Below are positions 1-10,625 of a DNA stretch of 64,000 nt, piece by piece. Location of the stretch: assembly GCF_043290135.1 (NCBI RefSeq), contig NC_134710.1, positions 280,869,776 through 280,933,775 of the forward strand, in the 5' to 3' direction. The stretch is from Rhipicephalus microplus. Its lineage: Eukaryota > Arthropoda > Arachnida > Ixodida > Ixodidae. Below the pieces are notes generated by a model. It did not search any database and had not been told where the DNA came from. It was given only the letters and a program-made list of their open reading frames with translations. Made by a program: the position numbers and the translations under genes. Numbering within the stretch: the first letter of the stretch is position 1; every line of letters begins with the position of its first letter.

Positions 1-870
1 CTATACTGCTATATTTTCGTATAGTATATTTATAATTAGTGTTTTTCTTTTTATTTAAAAGGTCCGTATATTATGTGATAAGATGGCAATTTAAGCTTCA
101 ATGCAATAACTACCGCCAAAAATTGCTTTGCGTTTTATCTACGTGTCCTCCTTGCTGAGAACACGCACGAACATTGCGCTCCAAGATATTTTCCGTGCAG
201 CGTCAACTGACTAGGAAAGCATGCTCTAAATTTCAAGAATCGTTCAAGTCACGCAGTCCGAAAACTGGTAAAACAGGACATGAACAACGCCACCGAATTT
301 CAGATTTACTTATCGTGCAAAAATAGAGAGGCCTTGAACTTTTCATACATGCGATTTTGTTTTTCTGAGCAGCAGCTTCGAATTCATACTGAAAAAGTGC
401 GTAAGCTGGCGCACGAAGTAGTTATTCTTGAGATAAGTATAGTACAACAAACGCCATGGGCGCTCACGATAACGCAGCCACGAGCGAAACGTAGCGAATA
501 CGGAATGCCAAGTGAGTGCAATCCACCCACCGGTGAGGCAGACTGGAAACAGTAATTTACTAGTGAAACCAACGCATGCTCTATCTATCGTTAACTGCAG
601 CAAGCATATAATTTTCAGCGCTTGGTGGCGCAGACCTCGGTCCGAGCGAGACGAGTGCATATGTAGGAGCGTTCGACAGAAAGGTGCTGATGGCTACATA
701 TCCCGCACTGCGCCTTGTTACTAAAAGAAAACGAAACGCGCATTTTGACTGTTCTCTCAAGCTTCTGTTCTGAACGGAACCAACCACCGGCACACAAATT
801 GCGCTTGGCATCATTGTCCAACACCCATGTTCAGTGGCCTAAAAAAACGCATCATATGCCAGAAAACACT
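1..870. other. unassigned non-coding DNA
   Basis: I see no gene here. Short overlapping ORFs occur on both strands at 280-824, but none carries a recognisable domain and their composition is like the surrounding non-coding DNA. AT-rich at the left edge. Confidence 0.4.
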
Positions 871-879
871 ACAGAAGTC

Positions 880-1050
880 GGCTGATTTTGCACCGCGCAA
901 GCGTTCCGGCAAACGAACGGTGTCCTCTGTGGCACACTCGCGTGGTCTTGCGGGAGCATGGGGCAGCGTATGAAGCTGCCCATAGCGTGGTGGTAAAGTC
1001 TCATGACCGTAAGAAGCACTGATTTATTCTGCTAAATAATATCTGCACTA
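880..1050 (+). repeat. low-copy interspersed repeat, copy 1
   Basis: This stretch aligns by eye with 38,290-38,440 in the same orientation. Shared landmarks are a GGGCAGCGT..AAGCTGCCC hairpin at about 961-985, then a block reading GTCTCRTGACC and TTCTGCTAAAT. The family is not one I recognise, and nothing indicates coding. Confidence 0.55.
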
Positions 1051-1918
1051 TATTAAAACTTAACCGCATTGCGGCAGCGACAAACGACAGTGACGAGCGT
1101 CAAGATTTGCTGTCGTGAAGGCCCATCTATCGCAACCGTTTGTTGCGTCATGTTTTCTAGAAAACTAGGAAAGATCGCTTGTCACCTGGAATACATGTAG
1201 CGGGGTAATTTCAGGCAATATGGCTGCACCCCTGGTCCTCGCTTCAGCTGGATTTTGCTCTCGTTGTTTGTTATCTACGCGTACAAGAAATGCTAGGGAT
1301 CGACCACCTTTTTTTACATTCACATCTCACACAGATAGGGAGAGAGCGGCAGTATATTGTCATTAATCTTGTGATTGAAGCTTTGTTTTGATGTTTCGAC
1401 GGTAGCTTGCGACAATTTGGTCGCCTGCTTCAATGCGAAATCATCATGCGAAGCGCATCGTAGCCTTTGCAGCATATGCTTCTGGGCACACTTTCGCAAT
1501 GAAAATCTGTTGCAAAAAAAAAAAGATCATGAAATGCTTTTGAGGTTTTCTTATGTCACTGCCACAAAAGTCAGCAATAAATTTCGCTTGCGGTCATCGA
1601 GCTACTTCTTAAATCTTTTTCGCAATTGATGGGTATGCAGGCAATAACTTTCATTTATATAAGCAACACTGACACTTGGTTGCTGATATGCGGTTGCGCT
1701 ACGGAGCCAGTTTGCCGCTTCCACTTTTTACTGTCGCTGGAAAATTGCGTGCGTGTGGTCGGGGGCCGGTACGTGCAAAGGCGACAATATGATTATCAAG
1801 TGCGCCGTAGTAGAGGACTTCGCAAGTTTCGACAATTCTGTGTTCTTTCACGTGCACAGATATCATTCATACAATGAATGCTGGAAGAAAATACTTTTGG
1901 TGTCCAATGTATATATAT
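1051..1918. other. unassigned non-coding DNA
   Basis: No supported gene. It contains short poly-A and poly-T runs and ORFs below 90 codons without recognisable motifs. It ends in an (AT)n stretch at 1911-1918, which is the insertion target of the LTR element to the right. Confidence 0.4.
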
Positions 1919-2092
1919 TGTTACCACATATGTAACTTAGGTGTGTGCACCTGTGTATCGGGGAACATGGTGGTGGCAGAAGAAGAGGACGTTCGGTTGG
2001 TGGCAAGAGCTCGCTGGTGCGCGTTCAGTGCTGTATACCGTCCAGTCGACCGTTACGTCGGCTCTGAATAAACCCCCCTCGTAGACGTAAAA
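1919..2092 (+). repeat. gypsy-like LTR copy A (plus orientation)
   Basis: An about 174-bp LTR-like sequence starting TGTTAC. It is the reverse complement, with scattered substitutions, of copy B at 3274-3447, and part of it recurs in plus orientation as copy C (3451-3546). Directly downstream, after GAG, lies an 18-nt primer-binding-site-like stretch at 2097-2114 (TGGTGGAGGTGCTGGGTA). That makes this a 5' LTR end pointing right. The left flank is (AT)n, as is the right flank of copy C, so A and C may be the outer ends of one insertion. Confidence 0.75.
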
Positions 2093-2096
2093 GAGT

Positions 2097-2114
2097 GGTG
2101 GAGGTGCTGGGTAA
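2097..2114 (+). other. primer-binding-site-like sequence, plus orientation
   Basis: TGGTGGAGGTGCTGGGTA begins with the TGG expected for pairing with a tRNA CCA end and is 18 nt long. The same 18 nt lies in the opposite orientation at 3252-3269. Similarity between the two flanks stops immediately after this 18-mer. I could not assign the primer tRNA. Confidence 0.65.
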
Positions 2115-2298
2115 CGCCAGAACGGTTATATCTCGGTGATCGTTCATACCTTGGCGGCTGCTGGTAGTTGCAATACCTGGAAATGTGGCCTTCGAAGCCA
2201 CAGTTGTGGCAGACTGGTAGAGGACGTCCGCCGAACCAATGCTGAGACCGCTCAGCTGTGAAGCGTCGTTGACGAGCTTGCTGAGCGGGGGCTTTCAT
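2100..2298 (-). pseudogene. gag: gypsy-like Gag C-terminus with zinc knuckle (fragment)
   Basis: The minus-strand reading frame contains the CCHC nucleocapsid knuckle CHNCGFEGHISRYC followed by an arginine/tyrosine/proline-rich tail. It is the C-terminal part of the Gag encoded further right (2399-3166) but in a different frame, so a frameshift separates them. The distal codons run into the inverted PBS and LTR A, so the natural C-terminus is lost. Non-functional remnant. Confidence 0.75.
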
Positions 2299-2398
2299 CT
2301 TTGTGTGGCGCGGCCGTGACGAAGGTGTTGGCTACATCGCTGGTCGGCCGCGAATGAGTCACGACGTGGCCACGGACTTCCAGTTTCGCTGATGTCTG

Positions 2399-3166
2399 TC
2401 ACACATACTGATGGTGGCAAAGGAGCTTATGGCGCCGCCGTGTAGTAGGGTGGATTGGTAGGTGGATGAGGAATGGTTTCGTCATCCCACCACTTTGTCG
2501 CTGCAACTCTTCACGCACTACTGCCCGAATTGTAGCGGTGGGCGGGCTCACGTCAACGCTGGCGACAATTGTCACATTTGCCAGCCTACCAAATTTCGGG
2601 GCAATGCGACGAGTCTTCAGTTTTTCAAACGTGCGGCAGTGATGGACGTCGGAGACAGAGGTGAGGTCATCCCTGCCTATCAAAAAATTGCAAACGTCTT
2701 CCGCTATGCCTTTCAAGAGGTGTCCGACCCTGTCTTCTTCAGACATCTGCGGGTTTATAATCTTGCAAAGCTTAAGAACGTCCTCTGTATAAGCAGTGCA
2801 CGTTTCTCCAGGAGTCTGAGGTCTTCGAGCCAGAGTCCGCTCCGCGCTTTTCTTCTTTGAGTTGGAGTCACCAAAACACTTCTTCAGTTCTTGAGCAAAA
2901 ACAGCCCATGTTGTCAAGGACTCTTCGTGGTTTTCATACGGCATCAGGGCAGTGTCCGTGCGAAACAGCGCTACGTTATCCAGCTGATCGATAGAGTTCC
3001 AGTGGTTGTACCGGCTCACCCTTTTATAGTGCATTAGCCACGCGTCCACATCTTCTCCTGCCATTCCCGAGAACGGGCGGGGTTCCATGTAGTGATGCCT
3101 AGGTGTAGCCAGCGTAGACCTGCGCGAATTCGAGGCAGTTGATTCCTGACCTTCGCTCTCGGCCAT
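2399..3166 (-). pseudogene. gag: gypsy-like Gag polyprotein, N-terminal and capsid part
   Basis: About 256 codons from the ATG at 3166, the likely start: upstream in-frame codons are leader sequence just inside the PBS. The protein has a Retrotrans_gag-type capsid region with W-x5-Y-x-RVSRYNHW and a later WAVFAQELKKCFGD block. This resembles the Gag at 15.1-16.1 kb (PESWLDIYDRVAALNKW, WDDFRVAFLRTF). The zinc knuckle follows in another frame. No pol follows, because the sequence runs straight into an inverted LTR. Dead copy of a Ty3/gypsy family related to, but distinct from, the 10.6-kb element. Confidence 0.8.
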
Positions 3167-3251
3167 GACGGTTGTTGTCGGTGGCAGACCGGCAAGACGA
3201 CGGCTTCGGCAAACTCCGAACAGCTGTGACTCCGTGGTACGTCGACGTGCC

Positions 3252-3269
3252 CTACCCAGCACCTCCACC
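3252..3269 (-). other. primer-binding-site-like sequence, minus orientation
   Basis: The reverse complement reads TGGTGGAGGTGCTGGGTA, identical to 2097-2114, and lies between LTR copy B and the gag start. This is the normal place for a PBS in a minus-strand element. The first 13 nt are shared with the PBS of the 10.6-16.6 kb element. Confidence 0.7.
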
Positions 3270-3273
3270 ATTC

Positions 3274-3447
3274 TGTTACGTCTACAAGGGGGGTTTATTC
3301 AGAGCCGACGTAACGGTCGACTGGTGGGTATACAGCAGCGAACGTTCACCAGTGAGCTCTTGCCACCAACCGAACGTCCTCTTCTTCTGCCACCACCCTG
3401 TTCCCCGCTACACAGGTGCACATACCTAAATTACATGTGTGGTAAGA
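3274..3447 (-). repeat. gypsy-like LTR copy B (minus orientation)
   Basis: Inverted copy of LTR A (1919-2092), starting TGTTACGTC on the plus strand. It is correctly placed as the 5' LTR of the minus-strand gag at 2399-3166. It diverges from copy A at a modest number of positions plus indels at its outer end. Confidence 0.75.
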
Positions 3448-3450
3448 TTG

Positions 3451-3546
3451 TGTTATGTGGTAACATATGTTGTGCGCGTTCACTGCTGTATACCATCCAG
3501 TAGACCGTTACGTCGGCTCTGAATAAACCTCCTCGTAGACGTAACA
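3451..3546 (+). repeat. gypsy-like LTR copy C (partial, plus orientation)
   Basis: This matches the right-hand half of LTR A (from the GTGCGCGTTCA block to GTAGACGTAACA). The left half is mostly missing, apart from a short CATATG-containing stub. It ends GTAACA and is followed by (AT)n like that preceding copy A, so it may be the 3' LTR of the whole rearranged insertion. Confidence 0.6.
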
Positions 3547-3559
3547 ATATATATATACA

Positions 3560-4548
3560 TATGTCACAAACGACTCCAATTTTCGAATCGTCCGCGGGCC
3601 CGACCTTCCAAGAAAGGGCGCTTTTGTGTTGGGAGGACAACATTCGGCGACTAACGACCCAGCATGGCGCCGGCACGTCTTCCCTGCACCTGTACCGAAA
3701 GGGGCACGTGCGGTCTAAAAAAAGGAAATTACCTCCCGATGGGACGGCAGCACACGTACGCCCCTGAAAAGGTGTGGACTGCATCAGAATAGGCAGTTGA
3801 CGTACAGCCAGCAAGAAGTGCGGTCGTCGGTGTCGAGAGTCTCGCGTAGGCGACGAGCGTGGAGTGACCTGGGCAACGTATTGAGATGGCTGCAATTCCG
3901 GGCACCTCGTCGTCTACCAAGCCGGCGAGATCTTCAGTGACACCCCGTCAACTCCCCTACCTGAACCATGAGCTGGCCTGGTCCGTATGGAACTTTTTAT
4001 TGTGGCTTTTTTCAAAACTGTTAATTTATTTCAACCAGTTTTTTTATATATGTGTAGTTTTGTGCGCTGCGTCGCACGTCGAAGCTCAGAAGCGCGAGCC
4101 TGAGCTTTTTCTTCTTTGCTTTTCGTAAACTTTCCTTGCCTCTTCCGTAGTTTCATCTTGTTATCTTATTAATATTCTGCGCATTTGACTTTTGTCTGTA
4201 GCTCTTGTAGTGTTATTTTAGAGCATAGTTTGTTTTCGTAGCCGTTATTTTTCATCACGTATCAGTTTTCTTCCTCTGTTTTTTTTGTTAACTCCTGCCT
4301 TAGCCCTTGTTTCAATTAAATGCTTGTTTGTGTGTAATCAAACTCCGTGTCTGCTCTATGAGTGCGCCGGTCGGGCCCATACATCACCACACGTGCAAAA
4401 CCGCACGGGTCGACCAACCTGCAAATAAATTTGAGATGTGCGACTTCGGGGCCTTTCAGGCGTCGCAGGCTAAAGCGTAAAGTGGAAGCCTGCGAGTCTG
4501 ACACACGTCGATGTTGGATCGGCGGGACTTCACCTAAAGTGTGTGACA
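3560..4548 (+). repeat. possible solo LTR (about 989 bp)
   Basis: The segment opens TGTCACA and closes TGTGACA, a TG...CA pair in a 7-bp inverted terminal repeat. It lies between two (AT)n stretches that could hide a target duplication. It contains TATA-like TTATATATG near 4042, ATTAAA near 4315 and AATAAA near 4424, and no coherent ORF. These fit an LTR promoter and polyadenylation region. No second copy is in the window, so it could also be another terminal-repeat element. Confidence 0.4.
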
Positions 4549-5330
4549 ATATATATTCCTACGTTTCAGTCGGGACTGGCCTTCTTTAGGTAAACACGAT
4601 ACAAAATGCGCTCTTCTTAAGTACACATGGCATATATAAGTGACGCCTAACACGTTAACCATCACTATCATACACTATCTACTGCAATTTGGGAGTAATG
4701 AACAGTTATTCACCTCTATATACCACAATGTTATGAAAAAAACACGAATGGTGCTTTCATAAAGTAGATCACATAAATAGCAGTTTAAAAACCATGACAA
4801 TATCTACAAAAAATTATACTATCGGACCTATAGACGATTTCCCGCAGCGACACCCGGAGCTGCTATGTTTGATCACGTGACCAAAACTGGCCTCCTCCCA
4901 GCCAGTCGCCCACGCGAACTCCTTGGGTTGATGCCGTATAAGCGCTGATAGCTGGGTTAAGAAGCCAACATGGACGCACCCATGAAGACGCGACCACCCA
5001 CTTTGATCCAAACACACGCTTGCTACTCGCCCGTTCTCGTCACAGCAATAAATGAATAGTGAAATCAGCCACCGCTTCGTGTCATGTCACGCTGAGGACA
5101 TATGCAAGATATCATGTATGTAGTGCCTTTACAAAGTGGATTTGCTGTATTCATTTATCCATGCCTATTAAGCCTTGCCTCCGAGAAATGGAGAGTGAAT
5201 CTTAAAAACACTGCGAAATGCCGACAAATACATTGTTCCCGAAACTTCAGGACATGAATATAAAGCGAATAAATGCTTGCGTTGCGACCTTACGGGCCAC
5301 ACTGCACAGAAATACGACATGACGAGATTG
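4549..5330. other. unassigned non-coding DNA
   Basis: I see no gene or clear repeat boundary. AT-rich left half, mixed composition right half (4830-5060). Confidence 0.4.
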
Positions 5331-5339
5331 ACGTGGATG

Positions 5340-5612
5340 TAAATAGCACCCATAGGTGCCGCCATGTTTACTTTCCGTACCGTGGCCCTCTTTCTGTGGT
5401 GACCCTCTGCAACACTGCTGAACACCCACATCGTGTCGTCTGCTAGGCGTCCCCATAGCGTCTGCTTCGCTTCTACTTGCGGGTGCGCAGACGCTTCGCG
5501 GACGCCAATCAGAAGACGCGAAGTGGTTGTTGAGCAGTGCTGCAAAAGGCCACATCAGAAAGGCGGCCATGGTAAGGAGAAGTCCGCAGTGTTCTGGCGC
5601 CATATAAATTTA
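5340..5612. mobile_element. foldback/MITE-like imperfect palindrome
   Basis: The arm at about 5345-5463 (for example CTGCAACACTGCTGAACACCC and GTCTGCTAGGCGTCC) is complementary to the arm at about 5487-5612 (GGACGCCAATCAGAAGAC and GTTGAGCAGTGCTGCAAAAGG). A short loop lies near 5465-5486. Each arm is about 120 nt with mismatches and small indels. ORFs on either strand across it are mirror shadows. A foldback transposon or a hairpin-forming non-autonomous DNA element is most likely. Confidence 0.65.
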
Positions 5613-6308
5613 GGTGAGTAAATCACGTGCAGAAAACCGTCTATATTCAAAACTCCAAGTAAGCGCTGGCCATCTCACGGCCGTGCCTGGAAACGGCGCT
5701 ACCAGGGTCAACCTTGAAAAGAGATATACCATGTTGCGTGCGTTGAGAAATGGCCGCATAGTTTCTTTATTTTCCCCATACCACACGCGTGAGCCCAAAA
5801 AAGAAGAAAGCGATGTCGAAAGACCATTGCAGCGTTCCGCAATGTGTGGCATCGTGGTGGTAAGAAGGCAAATAACGCATCCTTTATCATCTTCCAGAAA
5901 GATGCAGAAAACGCGTGACGAACGAGGAAAATCAGAAACTTAAGCATTGGAAAGAAGGTGATGCACACTACAGTAGTTCGTTCTAATCGATTCGCTGGTG
6001 ACGACTCAATTCTCCTCAGTGAGTAAACCATTACTTAGCGTGCGTGCATTCGTATCAATATTCGGGCCCTAAGTGCGGACTAAAGTTTCGTTTACTAGCA
6101 AGTGCTTCAGAACATTTATTGCGTTAACCGTGTCGCTTTATTTTTGCATGTGCTTGCGCTTTTAGCAGAAGTCCTAGGTCTACCAATTCTCAAAATGAGC
6201 TACTTTTATTCTTTTTTCCGAATTGTTTTTTTAATTTTGCATGTCTGTATAAACACACACAAGCAAGCGAAAAGGCGAAAAGGTCGCGCGCGTGGGTGTA
6301 TGTATGTG

Positions 6309-6310
<2 letters not shown>
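5613..6310. other. unassigned non-coding DNA
   Basis: No supported gene; ORFs on both strands lack recognisable motifs. Confidence 0.35.

Positions 6311-6379
<69 letters not shown>
6311..6379. repeat. (AT)n microsatellite
   Basis: An uninterrupted AT dinucleotide array of about 34 units. It produces the alternating Tyr-Ile ORFs in several frames, which are not genes. Confidence 0.98.
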
Positions 6380-6381
<2 letters not shown>

Positions 6382-6753
6382 GTCCACGCTCTTAGCGTGC
6401 GCACTGTGCATGCACATATCTGCTTTGATTATCACCTACTGCCAACAAACAACACGAACAAGCGATTGTTCAGAAGCACATGAAAAGTAGTTACATTGGT
6501 CAGCGAACTAAATTTAAAAAGCACTATTATTACAATTTAAACTACGATTTCCCTTATCTCGAGATACACCGGCCCAGAAACCCAATCTCATACTTAAGGA
6601 GTCAAAAAGAGTATCTAAAACAACTTCCGAAACAACTTCCCAGACAGCTTCATGCTGTAACCAAATGAGCGGCATGCGTATTCATCAATGGAACTTAATG
6701 GGATACATGCAATCAGCAGCATGAGTCGCAGCCTAGTTACCTCGAAAGCTGTT

Positions 6754-6986
6754 CCCCGCCGCGGTGGTCTAGTGGCTAAGGTACAGCCTGGCTGCTGACT
6801 CGCAGGTCGCGGGATCAAATCTCGGCTGTGGTGGCTGCATTTTCGATAGAGGCGAAGCCCGCGTGCTCAGATTTAGGTGCATGTTAAAGAACCCCAGGTG
6901 GTCGAAATTTCCGGAGCCCTCCACTACGGCGTCTCTCATATTCATATGGTGGTTTCGGGACGTTAAGCACCGCATATCAATCAAAT
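6754..6986 (+). mobile_element. Ruka-type tRNA-derived SINE, copy 1
   Basis: A full-length copy. The tRNA-like head has box A (GGTGGTCTAGTGGCTAAGG) and a degenerate box B (GGGATCAAATCTC). The core contains GTTAAAGAACCCCAGGTGG and ATTTCCGGAGCCCTCC, and the tail is ATCAATCA. An extra AGCC lies inside the head, and the usual GTTGTAG of the core is deleted. SINEs of this type depend on LINE machinery in trans. Confidence 0.93.
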
Positions 6987-8050
6987 CGAATACTGTTAAG
7001 GCCTCGTCTGTAAAGCAGTATAGCAACGCACCGTAAAAGTGCTAGCACCTTTCGGAGAGGCCCTGTACACAGGAGCAGCTGGCTTTTTAAACCTCGGGCT
7101 CACTAGGCAAGTTCTTGAAGTTCAAGTAAACCTAATGCGGTTCGGCGAAAAGGCTCGATGTTTGCGCGCACAGCGCAACTATTTCGGCTGCTTTGTCAGT
7201 GAAATTATTTGTGCCAATGAGAATGAGGTGGTCCGTGGCCACAACCATTTTGCCTTCGATGAAGCAACACAATGCAACGCCACAACCAAGAACTTCACCA
7301 CAAGGCTGAGTGCAAGCGCCGTGTTGAACCCGTTCGGCGCATCCATGTTTGTTTTTTGACCCGTGTTGCCAGCAAACGAAGTGTTTTCTGGAGTTGCGAA
7401 TAGCAAATTACACACAATAAAAGAAAACATAAGAAATAAAGTATAGCAGAAAACGCTCTATTAAAAATGAGTTTCTAACAGCTTTATGGGGCACAAAATC
7501 TATATAAGAAAGTAAAAATACATTGCACCAGAAATGTTGTGAAAATATGCGTGTACAGTGACTATCAGACTGAGATGTAGCTAGAACTTAGTTCTGCTCT
7601 CAAGGAAACGCTAGTTTGCCTGGATTTTTATTTATACCACATAAAGCCGCGTTAAACCTATATAAGAAATGACACGTGCAGTTTTCTATAGTGTGAGGCA
7701 TACCTGATTCTAGTATAGTAGCTGTTAACTGATATAAAAAGTGACCAGGATTATTAACGTGCCTAGACTAAGGTAGATTGGGTAGGATTGTGGCACGCGA
7801 CCTATGGTTATTAAATCGCAGTCTAAAACGGGTTTCAGTATGGCCGATGTATTGGAATTTGCACACTGTGTGCAAACTCCGATACATCGTACAAACGAAA
7901 CCCTTTTCCGACTGCCCAATCTTTGCGAGCACCTTCATGATATCACTTGAAACCCCATTTATTGAAGTACTGGCTGTCTAATGTATTATATAATCTACAC
8001 TTCATTAACGCTGACCTTGGAATCCTACATCTGTGCATTACTTACATTGT
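6987..8050. other. unassigned non-coding DNA
   Basis: The longest ORF (7039-7359, 106 codons) shows no recognisable motif and has an equally open antisense frame, so I do not call it a gene. The rest is AT-rich non-coding sequence. Confidence 0.35.
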
Positions 8051-8054
8051 GACA

Positions 8055-8160
8055 CTGCTAAGCTCAACGACGCAGGTTTGATCCCAGCCACAGTGGCCAC
8101 ATTTTGATGGTTTGAAATCAAAAGACGCTCGGGTGCTGAAGGGTTGGTTAGATTCGCCTG
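8055..8160 (+). repeat. degenerate tRNA-derived SINE fragment
   Basis: GCAGGTTTGATCCCAGCCAC at about 8072-8091 is a box-B-like element followed by GTGGCCACATTTTGATGG, the head-to-core junction of a second tick SINE type. Box A is lost. Confidence 0.5.
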
Positions 8161-10270
8161 CACCACTATCCGTTTTACGAGGTGCTGAAACTTGCTTTTT
8201 TTTCAGTGGTGCAGCAATGGTGACCTCTGAACCGTGCCGTTTGTTTCAAAAGGTGCAGGAGAGGTGCTGCACTAGTCAACATTTTCCTCCACCTCTTACG
8301 CTGACAGTGCCAGCTTGGTGCAGCCGTATGCGCAGCTAAGTAGACGATGTAGCATTTGGACGTAGATACCGTACCCACCTCTGCTCAAGCGGTGGGTTTT
8401 GACAAGATGCTTGCGCCTCGATAAATTAAGCGAACAGAAATAAGGCTTCCACGTTGTCGGCACCTGTCATTCGTTTGTGATTTGGCACTGTGCCTGCACT
8501 GCTGAACTCGTGCTGGACAATTGCTGAACTTCTCGTGCACTGCCGTGAACTGGTTTCTATTGGTGCAGGGGACGCGAACAGACCATAAATTTATATTTGT
8601 GGTTTAGGGAAAGATGGAAGCTTGAAAATATGAAAATTCTGTGAACAAGTGGTGTCAGAACGAACGTTTCGACCAGAAAAATTGTCTCCTGCGAGACTAC
8701 AATGACATTTCTTTTAACTCTCGGCAGCCAGAATCAATCTAAAGTTGTTCCCCACTGTACCACTCATAATCTTATAATTACTTTCATATCAACTATCAGA
8801 AATCACGAATCGCGTTACAAAATGAACTGCACCACAATGAAAGGCATTAAGAGGGTTTTCGAAATTTAGTTGTGCCTTGTGAGACAGTTTACAAACTACA
8901 CTCAAAACAGTTTGTCCTAACTGTGTTTATCTCATAGAAGTTTACAAAAAGATGCGCGAAAGCTGACATGACTGCAGGCATTAGCCTTTGCACATATGTT
9001 CGATGAGCTCCTTCCAATTTTTAAAGGTGATGAACCTTTGCAGCAGAGCTTCGTCAAGCATGCGAATGTTCTCGTGTTGAGCAAGAGTGTTCATAGAATG
9101 TGGTAGCGCTTTCTTTTCATATATGAGAGAAACATTCCGTATTTGCTTGAGCACATCTGTTTCTTTTCCAATTAACTTGTAACAGCTATGGTGTCAACCA
9201 CTACGAAGGGAAATTCTGTTCACTACTGTGATGTAAAAAATCTAGGATATCGAAGAGGTAGTTAAAACGTACAGGATCTTCACATATTTGCAGTCACACT
9301 GCAAGATAGCATTTATTTCAAGCGGAACCATCTGAAAATAGCAGTAAAAAACAAGCTTCAGTCCAAACATAAGTATATTGAAAAAGTGAACACAATAATA
9401 CGTGTGTAATATGTTTGACTTTTAATGATTTAGAATTTGCTCAGGTTCACATCAGGCACTATTAATTGATTTTGGTAATGTTTGCTTGCAAAAAAGTGCT
9501 CAAGTTCTGTCGACATTTCTATGCAAAAAAGAAATTGTGCTCGGAGAAGAGAAGTTTCTTGGTGTGCTGTATGAGCATCAAAAAGGTTGTAGAAAAAAAA
9601 ACAAAAGTTTGCATGCCTAAAGGTTATTTTGTTAAAATTGGGCATTTTCAATCTGTAAGCGCTCACCTCCCAACCAAAGTGTATGTAAACTGATAGCGTA
9701 ACTTCCATAGAAGCCCATGTATCCAGTATAGTTGGCGGCTTGTTGCAGCCGTCACCATCTACGAATAGAGGGGACAAATAACAACAGTAAAAAAAAATTA
9801 ATTTTGACGTCATTACCAGAAGTGGTAGCGGTGTGGTTCATTAGCTATACATGGCGCGAAATGGAATGTTTTTTTTTTACATGTAAGTAAGAAATTTTAT
9901 TGCACCTTATGGCTAGGTAATTGCGTACGCGAGAATAAAGAAGGCCAGCAGAAAAGATTGAGGAAGGACGGTTGTTTTAATAGCCAAATAGCATACTTGC
10001 AAAAAACATTGAAAAAAGTTTGCAGATGAATAACTTTGATATCTTGAGCGCAATAACACTATAGTCTGTAAACTCATGTTGCTTAATAATGGGAGTCCAC
10101 TGCAACAATACAGTAAGCCTTGAGAGCATTGCTTTGGCAGCCGTAGGGTTCAGCGTCTCGTTCCTTAGCGTGCCGCAATCACCGTCACCAAAGGCCATAC
10201 GCCAGCAAAGGCAGTCAGCTGTCACAGGAGCGGCTATGTGCACATTCTGTCAGAGTTAGTTCAGCTACGG
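8161..10270. other. unassigned non-coding DNA
   Basis: No gene supported. A stretch at about 9,695-9,760 (CATAGAAGCCCATG..GGCGGCTTG) resembles the start of the RF1 repeat (see 10,285) and may be a truncated copy. Confidence 0.35.
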
Positions 10271-10284
10271 TATATATACACTGG

Positions 10285-10625
10285 TAGCGAAGGGTCTATA
10301 GAAGCCCGTACGTTCCAAAATGGCGGCTGATCAGCTGCCAACGGTGCTTAGCAGGGAACGCTTCAGCAGGAACACAAAGTAACGCCGATGTGACGCAATA
10401 GTTGGTAAAAAAGAGACCTCATTTTGGGTGCACTAGCACGAAATTGGATCTCAATTTACTTTGTAGGCCACTGATCGCTAAAGGCTCGTGCTACGGCGTT
10501 CACCAGCAAGTCATCCACGAGTGCGCTTCAAGTCAACGCCACCTAATCTAATATGAACTCATGAATTAATAGTGATGTTTAAGTGTTCTACCGTTCACTT
10601 TGCTTCAAATTTAAAGAAAACATAT
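10285..10625 (+). repeat. RF1 repeat, copy 1, left portion
   Basis: This aligns with 44,800-45,140 (plus) and with the reverse complement of 37,375-37,625. Landmarks are TCTATAGAAGCCC, AAATGGCGGCTGATCAGCTG, GAGTGCGCTTCAAGTCAACGC and TAGTGATGTTTA. The copy is cut at 10,625 by the gypsy element, and its continuation resumes at 16,590. Confidence 0.8.
10622..10625. other. target-site duplication, left copy (ATAT)
   Basis: ATAT directly precedes the left LTR and recurs after the right LTR at 16,590-16,593. The uninterrupted RF1 copy reads AAACGTATTCC at the equivalent place near 45,140, consistent with a single insertion there. Confidence 0.85.

Noticed and set aside
3431..3895. 154-codon minus-strand ORF
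   Set aside because: It spans LTR copy C and the edge of the putative solo LTR; no domain, and it crosses two element boundaries.
6102..6490. Several overlapping ORFs with long Tyr-Ile alternation
   Set aside because: Translations of the (AT)n microsatellite at 6311-6379 in different frames.
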